DNA of 64,000 nt from Bacteroides sp. AN502(2024) (GCF_041227145.1 NZ_JBGFSP010000003.1:2976001-3040000); one strand, 5' to 3'. Positions 1 to 9,345 are shown, counted from the first letter of the stretch. A program made the numbers and translations. The notes: generated by a model not told the origin, from the letters alone.

Positions 1-483
1 TCTTATGGAGAGGACTATCCGCTGGGACTGACTGCTCAATATTCGGGTGGGGGACTTTGGGGACCTGATTATAAAATAACACATCCTTTGAGAATGAAGT
101 ATGCAATTATACCTCATCGTGGCAAATGGGACAAAGCGTCCATTGCGGCTGATAGCGATTGTTGGAATGAACCATTGCTGCATGCTTGCTATTCTGCGGC
201 AAAACCGGAATCGAAATCATTTATTGATTTGCAGAATACCGGTTATCAAGTGAGTGCTCTTCAAATGAAAGATGGAAAGATACTATTGCGCCTGTTCAAT
301 TCCGAAGGGGACGAAAGATTACAAAAGGTTATGATTGATATGCCATTATCAGGTGTGGAGGAAGTTGACCTGAATGGACTACATATTGAAAGAAAGAAGA
401 TAAAAACACATGCAGGAAAATCGGAAATGATGATTTCAATGCCTCGGTTTGGTATAAAGACTTTCTTGCTTAGTTTGACTTAA
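1..483 (+). CDS. GH38 alpha-mannosidase, C-terminal part (5' end outside window)
   Basis: The reading frame is open from the first base to the TAA at 481, so the gene starts before the window. About 160 C-terminal residues are visible. The stretch YAIIPHRGKWDKA (from about residue 33) is the hallmark of the GH38 C-terminal beta domain, where related alpha-mannosidases carry a similar 'IPHxGxW' block. GH38 enzymes are retaining, zinc-dependent exo-alpha-mannosidases; the catalytic N-terminal domain is not in this window. The GH92 gene starts 19 bp downstream on the same strand, suggesting one operon of mannose-releasing enzymes. An internal TTG at 88 could be read as a start but would cut the conserved block's lead-in, so I treat the gene as partial. 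Family assignment rests on the C-terminal domain only. Confidence 0.72.
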   Translation, partial: SYGEDYPLGLTAQYSGGGLWGPDYKITHPLRMKYAIIPHRGKWDKASIAADSDCWNEPLLHACYSAAKPESKSFIDLQNTGYQVSALQMKDGKILLRLFNSEGDERLQKVMIDMPLSGVEEVDLNGLHIERKKIKTHAGKSEMMISMPRFGIKTFLLSLT

Positions 484-502
484 AAAATATTATAATATTG
501 TT

Positions 503-2842
503 ATGTATAAAGCGACTGCTAATCTTTTAATTGTTTGCTTTTGGGGTTGGATGACAGGTTGTTCATCAACCGATACCGTATCGGAAGAATGGGTTCCGAC
601 TGATTATGTAAATCCGTTTATTGGTGCCAGTACCAGTGTAGGGGCTGCCGGTGTTTACCATGGATTAGGTAAAACTTTTCCCGGAGCCACAACTCCTTAT
701 GGTATGGTACAGGTCAGTCCTAATACAATAACGGGAGGTGATAATGGTTCCGGATACAGTGATGAACATAAGACCATTGAAGGATTTGCCTTTACTCAGA
801 TGAGCGGTGTGGGTTGGTTTGGTGATTTGGGTAATTTTCTTGTGATGCCTACAACTGGTGAATTATATAAAGTGGCAGGTAAAGAGAATAATGATAGTAT
901 AAAAGGATATCGTTCGGCTTATAACAAAGCCACTGAAACGGCTAAGGCAGGATATTATTCGGTAGAACTGACTGATTATCAAATCAAAGTAGAAAGTAGC
1001 GCGACACCACATTGTGGAGTTTTACATTTCACTTATCCTTCTAGTGATCAATCGCGTATTCAGATTGATTTAGCCCGTAGAGTAGGGGGAACATCTACTT
1101 CCCAGTATATTAAAATTGTAGATGATTACACCATTCAAGGATGGATGAAGTGTACGCCTGACGGTGGTGGATGGGGGAATGGTGAAGGTAGAGCCGATTA
1201 TACCGTTTATTATTATGCCCAATTTAGCAAACCTTTGACAAATTATGGCTTTTGGAGTGCGGATATTCCAGAACATTGGGTTCGGAAACGTGATGAAGTA
1301 GTGAGTATTCCTTATTTGACTCGTGTATCACAAGCTCCGGTTATAAAAGACCAGAAAGAACTGACGGGTAAACATTTGGGCTTTTTTACTGAATTCCCAA
1401 CGAAGAAGGGAGAGAGTGTAGAGATGAAAGTTGGTATCTCTTTTGTTGATATGGAGGGTGCTGCAAATAATTTTAAACAAGAGATAGCCTCTAAAAACTT
1501 TGAACAAGTAAAGCAGGAAGCTACCGAATTATGGAATCGAGAACTTAATCGTGTTCGGATATCCGGTGGTACGGATGATGAAAAAACGATATTCTATACT
1601 GCTATGTATCATACGATGATTGATCCTCGTATCTATACAGATGTAGACGGACGTTATATCGGTGGCGATTATAAAATCCATACGGCTGACAGCACCTTTA
1701 CAAAACGTACGATATTCAGCGGATGGGATGTATTCCGCAGTCAATTTCCTTTGCAGACAATTATTAATCCGCGTTTAGTGAGTGATGAGCTGAACTCATT
1801 GATTACTATGGCAGATCAGAGTGGACGCGAATACTATGAACGTTGGGAATTCTTAAATTCTTATTCCGGCTGTATGTTAGGAAATCCCGCTTTGTCCGTT
1901 TTGGCAGATGCTTATATCAAGGGGATTCGTACGTATGATGCAGAGAAAGCGTATCGTTATGCCGTTAACACATCCCATCGTTTGGGTAATGATTCATTGG
2001 GGTATTCTCCGGAGCCATTGAGTATTTCAACCACTTTGGAATATGCTTATACTGATTGGTGTATATCTCAATTAGCGAAGGCTATGGGAAAAGAAGATGA
2101 TGCCAAATGTTTTTATGAAAAGGGACAAGCATATCATGCCATTTTTGATAAAGAAAAGGGGTGGTTCCGTCCTCGTAAGGCAGATGGTACCTGGGTGGAG
2201 TGGCCGGAAAATGCGCGTCTTAAAGAATGGTATGGTTGTATCGAAGCAAATTCTTATCAGCAAGGTTGGTTTGTACCTCACGATGTGCCGGGAATAGTGA
2301 ACTTGATGGGTGGCAGGGAGAAAGTGATTGCAGATTTAGCAGACTTCTTTAGTAAAACTCCTTCTAATATGCTGTGGAATGAATATTATAACCATGCGAA
2401 TGAACCTGTGCACTTCGTTCCTTTTTTGTTCAATCACCTTGCAGTTCCCTGGTATACTCAAAAATGGACACGTTATATATGTGAAAAGGCTTATGCAAAT
2501 AAAGTAGAGGGGATTGTTGGCAACGAAGACGTAGGCCAGATGTCGGCATGGTACGTGTTGGCTGCTTCCGGTATTCATCCTTCCTGTCCGGGGAATACAC
2601 GTATGGAGATTACAAGTCCGGTCTTTGATAAAGTAGAGTTCAGTCTTGATCCTCATTATTATACCGGAAAGAAATTCACGGTGATAGCTCATAATAACAG
2701 TATAAATAACGTCTATATACAAAAGGCCTTGTTGAATGGTCGGGAATACAATAAATGTTACCTTGATTTTGCGGACATTGCAGCCGGAGGTACATTAGAA
2801 CTGTTTATGGGCGATCAACCGAATGTTGAGTGGGGGATCTGA
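503..2842 (+). CDS. GH92 alpha-mannosidase, lipoprotein
   Basis: This 779-residue protein has a lipoprotein signal ending in TGC (Cys20), so the enzyme should be membrane anchored. GH92 enzymes are inverting, calcium-dependent exo-alpha-mannosidases. Family blocks seen in order are NPFIGAST, TFPGATTPYGMVQ, the SGWDVFRSQFPL block, CIEANSYQQGWFVPHDV with Glu581 as likely general acid, HANEPVHF (Glu634) and GNEDVGQMSAWYV (Glu675-Asp676, likely general-base region). Catalytic roles are assigned by motif position, not by structure. The usual CEGTAW block is replaced by IEANSY and the usual HGNEPSHH by HANEPVHF, so linkage specificity may differ from the alpha-1,2 enzymes at 45376 and 49329. It lies 19 bp after GH38 and 47 bp before the GH2 gene, consistent with co-transcription. 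Confidence 0.93.
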   Translation: MYKATANLLIVCFWGWMTGCSSTDTVSEEWVPTDYVNPFIGASTSVGAAGVYHGLGKTFPGATTPYGMVQVSPNTITGGDNGSGYSDEHKTIEGFAFTQMSGVGWFGDLGNFLVMPTTGELYKVAGKENNDSIKGYRSAYNKATETAKAGYYSVELTDYQIKVESSATPHCGVLHFTYPSSDQSRIQIDLARRVGGTSTSQYIKIVDDYTIQGWMKCTPDGGGWGNGEGRADYTVYYYAQFSKPLTNYGFWSADIPEHWVRKRDEVVSIPYLTRVSQAPVIKDQKELTGKHLGFFTEFPTKKGESVEMKVGISFVDMEGAANNFKQEIASKNFEQVKQEATELWNRELNRVRISGGTDDEKTIFYTAMYHTMIDPRIYTDVDGRYIGGDYKIHTADSTFTKRTIFSGWDVFRSQFPLQTIINPRLVSDELNSLITMADQSGREYYERWEFLNSYSGCMLGNPALSVLADAYIKGIRTYDAEKAYRYAVNTSHRLGNDSLGYSPEPLSISTTLEYAYTDWCISQLAKAMGKEDDAKCFYEKGQAYHAIFDKEKGWFRPRKADGTWVEWPENARLKEWYGCIEANSYQQGWFVPHDVPGIVNLMGGREKVIADLADFFSKTPSNMLWNEYYNHANEPVHFVPFLFNHLAVPWYTQKWTRYICEKAYANKVEGIVGNEDVGQMSAWYVLAASGIHPSCPGNTRMEITSPVFDKVEFSLDPHYYTGKKFTVIAHNNSINNVYIQKALLNGREYNKCYLDFADIAAGGTLELFMGDQPNVEWGI

Positions 2843-2889
2843 TTAATAACAGACTTGTAAACTAATTGTTACTTTAAAATATTGATAAT

Positions 2890-5613
2890 ATGATAAATAG
2901 ACTTGGACTTTTCATTGTATTGGTCATATTTATTCTTATTCAGACAGGCTGCGCCGGGCAGAGTAGTAGAATGTCTTTAAATAGCTCTAATCCTCAGGTT
3001 ATCTGGGAAGTGAAACCTCAAGCAGATTTGGAGAATATAACCGGAGAGCAGATATCTACTCCGGAATTTGAAATGTCCGGTTATGTAAAAGGGGTTGTAC
3101 CCGGAACTGTTTTTACTGCTTACGTTGAGGCAGGAATTGTTCCTGATCCCAATTATGCCGATAATATTTATAAAGTAGACGAAACGTTTTATAACCGTCC
3201 TTTCTGGTATCGTACGGAATTCGAACTCCCGTCTTCTTATTCGGAGGGGAAGCGTGTATGGCTTCATTTCGATAATACGAACCGCTTTGCCGATTTCTAT
3301 TTTAATGGTGAGAAGATATCAGGAACAAAAACATCTACTAAGGATGTGAGTGGTCACATGTTACGCTCGAAGTTTGATGTGACCAATCTGATAAAGAAGT
3401 CAGGTAAGAATGTGATTGCCGTTTTAATTACCGATCCCGACCAGAAAAAGACGCGTAAGGCTAAAGACCCGTATGGAGTTGCGTGTAGTCCCAGTTATCT
3501 GGCTGGTGCGGGATGGGACTGGATGCCATACGTGCCGGGCCGTTTGGCGGGTATCACCGGGAATGCTTATCTTGTGATAACAGGAGATGTAGTAATGGAA
3601 GATCCTTGGGTACGTTCAGAGTTGCCGACCTTGCAGAAAGCGGAGCTTTCTGTTTCGACAGATATTAGAAATGCTTCTTCTTCCTCTAAAGAAGTCGTTG
3701 TGTCCGGAGTGATTCAGCCGGGAAATATATCTTTCTCTAAAAACATTCGGGTGGAAGGGGGAACAACTACCCGACTATCTATAAACAAAGATGACATGGC
3801 TCAACTGGTTCTTGAAAAGCCGAAACTTTGGTGGCCGAACGGATATGGTGATCCCAATCTTTATACTTGTAAGCTGACTTGTTCTGTAGATGGAAAAGTA
3901 TCGGATGTAAAAGAAATGACCTTCGGTATCAAGAAGTATGAGTATAAAATGATTGATAATGTAGTGGGATATCCTGTCTTGACATTCTTTATCAACGGAC
4001 AGAAAATTTATCTGAAAGGGGGAAACTGGGGAATGAGCGAATATTTGCTTCGTTGCCAGGGCAGAGAGTATGAAACGAAAATCAGACTTCATAAAGAGAT
4101 GAATTACAATATGATCCGTCTATGGACCGGCTGTGTTACTGATGATGAGTTTTATGATTATTGTGATAAATATGGAATAATGGTATGGAATGATTTCTGG
4201 TTATACGTAGCATACAATGACGTAGCTCAACCGGAAGCATTTAAGGCGAATGCCCTTGATAAAGTCAGACGTCTCAGAAACCATCCTTCCATTGCTATCT
4301 GGTGTGGAGCTAATGAAACGCATCCGGCACCTGACTTGGATAATTACCTGCGTGAAATGATTGCGAAAGAGGACAATAATGACCGTATGTATAAGTCTTG
4401 CTCCAATCAGGACGGGTTGTCCGGAAGTGGTTGGTGGGGAAATCAGCCACCAAGACATCATTTTGAAACTTCAGGTAGTAATCTGGCATTTAATACACCG
4501 GCTTATCCTTATGGCATTGATCACGGTTACGGTATGCGTACAGAAATAGGAACTGCCACTTTCCCGACATTTGAAAGTATCAAAGAGTTTATCCCGCAAA
4601 AAGACTGGTGGCCTCTGCCTACTGATGAGCAGTTGAAGAATGATGATGATAATGTATGGAATAGACATTTCTTCGGTAAGGAAGCATCTAATGCCAATCC
4701 GGTTCATTACAAGCATTCAGTGAACGCACAGTATGGGGAATCATCCGGGCTGGAGGAATTCTGCGAGAAGGCACAAATGCTGAATATCGAAGTGATGAAA
4801 GGTATGTATGAGGCTTGGAACGATAAGATGTGGAATGATGCTGCCGGACTTTTGATCTGGATGAGTCATCCGGCTTATCCCTCGTTTGTATGGCAGACTT
4901 ATGACTATTATTACGATCCTACAGGTGCTTATTGGGGAGCAAAAAAGGCTTGCGAACCTTTACATATTCAATGGAATGCGTCCAATAACAGCATAAAAGT
5001 AATAAATACTACTGCAAAGGACTTGAAGGGTGCAATAGCTAAAGCTACCATTTACGATCTGAATGGAAAAGAAGTATCGGTATATGGACAGACAAAACGG
5101 GTCAATGTGGCAGCCAGCAACATTGCAGAAGCATTTTCCTTGAACTTTCACCCCCTCGAAATTGCTGGGGAGAAATCAAAAGAGATAGAAGAACTGACTC
5201 CGCTTCATTTTATCAAACTCGAACTGACAGATGCCAAAGGTAGTCTAATCTCAGAAAACTTTTATTGGCGGAATGGTGTGAGAGAGCTTGACTATACATT
5301 GCTGAATACACTTCCGGAAGCTGTTTTGTCTTGTCGATTGGTCGATAAATCGATGTCTGGCGGAACGATGACGATAGCTGTAAAGAACAATTCCGGGACT
5401 GTGGCTTTTGCTAATCGGGTGAGGCTTGTTAATAAGGTTACGCAAAAAAGAATACTTCCAATTATCATGTCCGACAATTATGTGACGTTGATGCCGGGTG
5501 AAGAAAAGATTATCACTATGGAAGCGACTCCCGAACTGTTGAAAGGAGGCGTAAGTGTATTGATAAAACAGTATGGGAAAGCAGAGAAGAATAAGCTGGA
5601 TATAGCAGACTGA
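2890..5613 (+). CDS. GH2 exo-beta-mannosidase-like lipoprotein
   Basis: The protein has 907 residues and a lipoprotein signal (IQTGC, Cys21). It shows the GH2 layout: an N-terminal jelly-roll sugar-binding domain (about 60-230), an immunoglobulin-like domain, and a TIM barrel beginning near LKGGNWG. WCGANET carries the likely acid/base Glu476. RTEIGTATFP carries the likely nucleophile Glu552, as in beta-mannosidases and exo-beta-glucosaminidases with an SE(Y/F)G-type motif. Lying between GH92 and GH78 genes, a beta-mannosidase would remove the Man-beta-1,4-GlcNAc core mannose or a beta-mannoside after the alpha-mannosidases have acted; this role is inferred from context. A mannosylglycoprotein endo-beta-mannosidase or exo-beta-glucosaminidase activity cannot be excluded. 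Confidence 0.85.
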   Translation: MINRLGLFIVLVIFILIQTGCAGQSSRMSLNSSNPQVIWEVKPQADLENITGEQISTPEFEMSGYVKGVVPGTVFTAYVEAGIVPDPNYADNIYKVDETFYNRPFWYRTEFELPSSYSEGKRVWLHFDNTNRFADFYFNGEKISGTKTSTKDVSGHMLRSKFDVTNLIKKSGKNVIAVLITDPDQKKTRKAKDPYGVACSPSYLAGAGWDWMPYVPGRLAGITGNAYLVITGDVVMEDPWVRSELPTLQKAELSVSTDIRNASSSSKEVVVSGVIQPGNISFSKNIRVEGGTTTRLSINKDDMAQLVLEKPKLWWPNGYGDPNLYTCKLTCSVDGKVSDVKEMTFGIKKYEYKMIDNVVGYPVLTFFINGQKIYLKGGNWGMSEYLLRCQGREYETKIRLHKEMNYNMIRLWTGCVTDDEFYDYCDKYGIMVWNDFWLYVAYNDVAQPEAFKANALDKVRRLRNHPSIAIWCGANETHPAPDLDNYLREMIAKEDNNDRMYKSCSNQDGLSGSGWWGNQPPRHHFETSGSNLAFNTPAYPYGIDHGYGMRTEIGTATFPTFESIKEFIPQKDWWPLPTDEQLKNDDDNVWNRHFFGKEASNANPVHYKHSVNAQYGESSGLEEFCEKAQMLNIEVMKGMYEAWNDKMWNDAAGLLIWMSHPAYPSFVWQTYDYYYDPTGAYWGAKKACEPLHIQWNASNNSIKVINTTAKDLKGAIAKATIYDLNGKEVSVYGQTKRVNVAASNIAEAFSLNFHPLEIAGEKSKEIEELTPLHFIKLELTDAKGSLISENFYWRNGVRELDYTLLNTLPEAVLSCRLVDKSMSGGTMTIAVKNNSGTVAFANRVRLVNKVTQKRILPIIMSDNYVTLMPGEEKIITMEATPELLKGGVSVLIKQYGKAEKNKLDIAD

Positions 5614-5704
5614 TTGTTATACGGTTATCTTTATGGTTTGAGCAAAATCAATAAAGCTGTCACTCATAAAGTGAGGCTGACAAGAGTGGAGTAATAATAG
5701 AAAA

Positions 5705-8377
5705 ATGAATAGTATGAAACGGTTACTATGTTGGGTTTGTTGTTTCTGTTGGCTGTCTGTGATAGCGTATGGAAGTAAGAAAACATCATCCTTTTATTTG
5801 TCAGAGTTGAAATGTGAAAATCTGATTGATCCTTTGGGAATTGATAATGTGACTCCTCACTTTAGTTGGAAATTGAAGGGAGACGACTGGAAAGGCGGGC
5901 AAACTTATTATGAAATACAGGTCGCTTCGGACAGTATTCTGTTGATACAGGATAAGGCAGATTTGTGGAACACCGGAAAAATTAAATCCGATGCTTCTGT
6001 GATGGTACCTTATCAGGGGAAGGCTTTAACTTCCCGTTCTTTGTGTTATTGGCGGGTACGTGTCTGGGATGCTAAAAAACAAGTCTCATCATGGAGTCCT
6101 GTTGCCCGTTTGGGAGTTGGCATCTTGGATCAGTCACAGATGCAGGGAGAATATATAGGGGCTTCTGTTGAAGGGGGCAAGATTTGTGCTCCTATTCTTC
6201 GCAAAAAAGTAAAATTGACTCAAGGGGAGACTTCTTTCCTGCATGTAAATACGTTGGGGTATCACGAAATTTATGTCAATGGGAAAAAAGTAGGGGAAGA
6301 TGTTCTTACTCCTGCCGTATCACATTTATCTAAACGTTCACTGATTGTTACTTATGATATTACTCCTTATTTGAGAGAAGGAGAAAATGATTTGCTTATC
6401 TGGCTGGGGCAAGGTTGGTATAAAACGACTACTTTCGGAGCAGCTTATGAAGGTCCGTTGGTAAAGGCAGAACTGGATGTGTTGAGAAACGGTAAATGGG
6501 AAGTGGTGACGAAGACAGACGGTTCATGGAACGGACGTGAAAGTGGCTATTCGGATACAGGTACTTGGCGTGCTTTGCAGTTTGGCGGCGAGAGGGTGGA
6601 TGGAAGGATTCTTCCGCGAGATCTTTCAACACAGGCTTTAGATAAAATGAAATGGACTCCTGTTGTGACAGTGAGTGTTCCCGATCATATCGCTTCCCCT
6701 CAAATGTGTGAGGTAAACAAGATACATCAGATCTTGCAGGCTGTTTCTGTAAAGAAGCTAGGTGAAGGTACATGGCTGGTAGATATGGGAAAGGTTCAGA
6801 CCGGATGGTTTGAGATGCAAATGCCGATATTGCCGGCAGGTCATGAAGTTATCATGGAATATAGTGATAATCTGACGAAAGACGGTGAATTTGACAAGCA
6901 AGGTGAAAGTGATATTTATATATCTGGTGGTAAACAAGGAGAATACTTCAGAAATAAATTCAATCATCACGCCTTCCGGTATGTGCGCATCTCTAATCTT
7001 CCGCAAAAGCCGGCAGCAGAAGGAATGAAGTCTCTGCAAATTTATGGAGATTACAAACAGAGTGCTACTTTTGAATGTTCGGATGCCGATTTGAATGCGA
7101 TTCACCAAATGATTCAGTACACGATGAAATGTCTGACTTTTTGTGGATATATGGTAGACTGTCCGCACTTGGAACGTGCCGGATATGGTGGTGACGGAAA
7201 CTCCTCAACGATGTCTTTGCAAACGATGTACGATGTATCTCCAACTTTTGCCAACTGGGTACAAACATGGGGAGACTCTATGCGTGAAGGAGGAAGTTTG
7301 CCGCATGTTGGTCCTAATCCGGGTGCCGGTGGCGGCGGTCCGTATTGGTGCGGATTCTTTGTACAGGCTCCGTGGAGAACGTATGTCAACTACAATGATC
7401 CGCGACTGATTGAGAAATATTATTCTCAAATGAAAGAGTGGTTTAAGTATGTTGATAAGTATACGGTAGATGGTTTGCTGAAACGTTGGCCCGATACTAA
7501 ATATCGTGACTGGTATTTGGGTGACTGGCTGGCACCTATGGGGGTAGATGCTGGCAATCAGGCTTCTGTGGATTTGGTAAGTAACTGTTTTATCAGCGAA
7601 TGCTTGGGTACTATGTATAAGACAGCCTTAACATTAGGGAAAAAAGAAGAGGCGGAAGAGTTTGCCGTCCGTAGAGAAAAACTCAACAAGTTGATTCATC
7701 AGACATTTTATCGTGCGGATGAAGGAATCTATTCTACCGGTTCGCAACTGGATATGTGCTATCCTATGTTGGTAGGTGTTGTTCCCGATTCTTTGTACAA
7801 TAAAGTGAAAGAGAATGTCGTTACGATGACCGAAGAAAAGCATAAAGGACATATTGCTGTTGGTCTGGTTGGAGTACCTATTTTGACAGAATGGGCTGTT
7901 CGGAATAAGCAAGTGGATTTCTTCTATCAAATGATGAAGAAACGTGATTATCCCGGATATCTGTATATGATCGATCATGGTGCGACAGCGACTTGGGAAT
8001 ATTGGAGCGGAGAACGAAGTCGTGTGCACAATTGTTACAATGGAATTGGTACTTGGTTTTATCAGGCTGTAGGAGGAATACGCCTTGATGAGGCTAAACC
8101 TGGATATCGTCACTTCTATGTTGATCCTCAAATTCCAAACGGGGTCACCTGGGCTAAAACCACGAAAGAGTCACCTTATGGTACTATTATCGTCAATTGG
8201 GAATTGAAAAATAGTCAACTGAATCTTCAAGTTTCAGTCCCTTCCGGAACTGCTGCCACTATTTGCATACCCGATGCTGCTGTTTCGTGCGGGATGAATG
8301 GGAAGAAAGTGAATATTAAAAAGCGGACTGTCGATGTAGAAGCAGGGCATTATGATTTTCTATTTCATTTGGAATAG
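5705..8377 (+). CDS. GH78 alpha-L-rhamnosidase, secreted
   Basis: The protein has 890 residues and an N-terminal signal (hydrophobic residues 5-21, ending near AYGS). The first ATG is used; an ATG three codons later is possible. The opening LKCENLIDPLGIDNVTPHFSW is characteristic of the GH78 N-terminal domain. It is followed by the substrate-binding jelly roll (EIYVNGKKVGEDVLTPA), an (alpha/alpha)6 barrel and a C-terminal beta domain. The active-site block reads DCPHLERAGYGGDG (Asp485, Glu490), where most family members have DCPxRxExxGWxGD; the arginine before Glu is Leu here and the Trp is Tyr. ATATWEYWSG is the conserved C-terminal barrel block. The enzyme hydrolyses terminal alpha-L-rhamnose. 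Its place as last gene of a mannosidase operon suggests a target glycan holding both mannose and rhamnose. Confidence 0.88.
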   Translation: MNSMKRLLCWVCCFCWLSVIAYGSKKTSSFYLSELKCENLIDPLGIDNVTPHFSWKLKGDDWKGGQTYYEIQVASDSILLIQDKADLWNTGKIKSDASVMVPYQGKALTSRSLCYWRVRVWDAKKQVSSWSPVARLGVGILDQSQMQGEYIGASVEGGKICAPILRKKVKLTQGETSFLHVNTLGYHEIYVNGKKVGEDVLTPAVSHLSKRSLIVTYDITPYLREGENDLLIWLGQGWYKTTTFGAAYEGPLVKAELDVLRNGKWEVVTKTDGSWNGRESGYSDTGTWRALQFGGERVDGRILPRDLSTQALDKMKWTPVVTVSVPDHIASPQMCEVNKIHQILQAVSVKKLGEGTWLVDMGKVQTGWFEMQMPILPAGHEVIMEYSDNLTKDGEFDKQGESDIYISGGKQGEYFRNKFNHHAFRYVRISNLPQKPAAEGMKSLQIYGDYKQSATFECSDADLNAIHQMIQYTMKCLTFCGYMVDCPHLERAGYGGDGNSSTMSLQTMYDVSPTFANWVQTWGDSMREGGSLPHVGPNPGAGGGGPYWCGFFVQAPWRTYVNYNDPRLIEKYYSQMKEWFKYVDKYTVDGLLKRWPDTKYRDWYLGDWLAPMGVDAGNQASVDLVSNCFISECLGTMYKTALTLGKKEEAEEFAVRREKLNKLIHQTFYRADEGIYSTGSQLDMCYPMLVGVVPDSLYNKVKENVVTMTEEKHKGHIAVGLVGVPILTEWAVRNKQVDFFYQMMKKRDYPGYLYMIDHGATATWEYWSGERSRVHNCYNGIGTWFYQAVGGIRLDEAKPGYRHFYVDPQIPNGVTWAKTTKESPYGTIIVNWELKNSQLNLQVSVPSGTAATICIPDAAVSCGMNGKKVNIKKRTVDVEAGHYDFLFHLE

Positions 8378-8602
8378 ATATGGGTTAGGTTTGTTGATTG
8401 GTTGTATAGTCTTGATAAAAGCCAAGACTTACTACATCGTCTTGACCCTGTGATAATTTTCACCTCTCCATTATTTCGTCTATCAATCTTTAGATAAAAA
8501 TACATTGACTCGGCATTTGTTTAATACCCTTATTAATTATCCCCGAATATTGTTTAGTGATGTATTCGTAAAGTTGCTGTGCCACAGTTTTTTCTAATGC
8601 AA

Positions 8603-8649
8603 CGATTTATTTCAGTGTTAGGGATTAAGCCTAACACTGAAATAAATCG
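8603..8649. repeat. Perfect 20-bp inverted repeat, 7-nt loop
   Basis: Arms 8603-8622 and 8630-8649 are exact reverse complements and enclose a 7-nt loop. No T run follows, so it is not a standard intrinsic terminator. It lies 226 bp after GH78. A weaker stem (8408-8414 with 8423-8429) nearer the stop codon could also help 3'-end formation. Possible roles are a bidirectional 3'-end hairpin, a protein-binding palindrome or a remnant of a small mobile element. I see no protein-coding gene between 8378 and 9189. Confidence 0.75.
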
Positions 8650-8776
8650 AAGACTATGGGAAGAGGGAATTAAATTGGCAGCTATTGCCGCATAAATGTT
8701 AATTGAATATTTAACGAACTATTGCTATCAGGAAGATAGCCTCACAATAAAGTTTGAAAAGCACAAAACATCTGCC

Positions 8777-9177
8777 ATCTGCAACAAAATCATTCTAAAT
8801 CGATGAATACAAACAACTTATACTGTTGCAGATACCTGTTGCAGATGGTTGCAGATAAAGTTATCTGCAACATACCATTCAAATACCGGATTAGTACAGT
8901 TTACTACTCACTACGTACTATGTGTTCATGTTTCAAGATGTTTCAATAGCTTGAAACACTTTGTTCCAAGGCGCTGAACACTTTGTTCCAAGGCACGAAA
9001 ACACTTTGTTTCAATGCGCTGAACACTTTGTTTCAAGGCACGAAAACACTTTGTTTTGACTCTCATAAGCTAAAACAAATGTGTTGCAGATACCTGACCT
9101 GCAACATATCTGCAACAGGTATCTGCAACACTATAAGCCATTATATTTCAGCTGGATACAACGAGATTGTTGCAGAT
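8777..9177. repeat. Array of 9-mer GTTGCAGAT in both orientations
   Basis: The 9-mer occurs exactly nine times. Forward copies start at 8825, 8838, 8848, 9083 and 9169; reverse copies start at 8777, 8863, 9108 and 9121. A 15-base version at 9082-9096 pairs perfectly with 9116-9130 across a 19-nt gap, and the same 15-mer stands directly at 8824-8838. The array can fold into several alternative hairpins. It ends 12 nt beyond the stop codon of the minus-strand DUF6078-type remnant. Confidence 0.85.
8956..9058. repeat. Tandem repeat, alternating 22/23-bp spacing (45-bp higher-order period)
   Basis: The core ACACTTTGTT starts at 8956, 8978, 9001, 9023 and 9046, giving spacings of 22, 23, 22 and 23. 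Odd and even units differ in the junction (GCGCTG against GCACGAA), so the true period is about 45 bp. Just upstream, GTTTCAA and TTGAAAC stand as inverted copies. The block lies inside the GTTGCAGAT array. No open frame across it looks like a real gene. Confidence 0.8.
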
Positions 9178-9189
9178 GGCAGATAATTA

Positions 9190-9345
9190 TCATTTATATT
9201 CTTCTGTATAGGAATCGAATGCATGTTCTTCCGTTATTCCGTTCTGACGGAAAATTCTACGAATATATTCCTGTTGTCCAGAAGACAAATATTTCTCTTT
9301 ACGGTAAAAGCGGTAATACATCCCGCGTTCGAAATAGCCAAGCAT
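9190..9345 (-). pseudogene. C-terminal remnant of a DUF6078-type protein
   Basis: Read leftward from an ATG at 9345, 51 codons end in TGA at 9190-9192. The sequence is protein-like: ERGMYYRFYRKEKYLSS, then GQQEYIRRIF, ending FDSYTEEYK. It aligns by eye with the tail of the frameshifted gene at 44825 (YYRARKGERLLSPAEQQQ ... FDEYIETYDW). The open frame extends upstream to a stop at 9442-9444, but the N-terminal half of the family, including its Cys-rich start, is missing. I read it as the decayed 3' end of a DUF6078-like gene. A short intact small protein starting at 9345 is the alternative. The family name comes from recall of the pattern, not a search. Confidence 0.5.

Noticed and set aside
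8956-9058. CRISPR array
   Set aside because: There is no repeat-spacer alternation; the repeats abut and differ only at the junctions.
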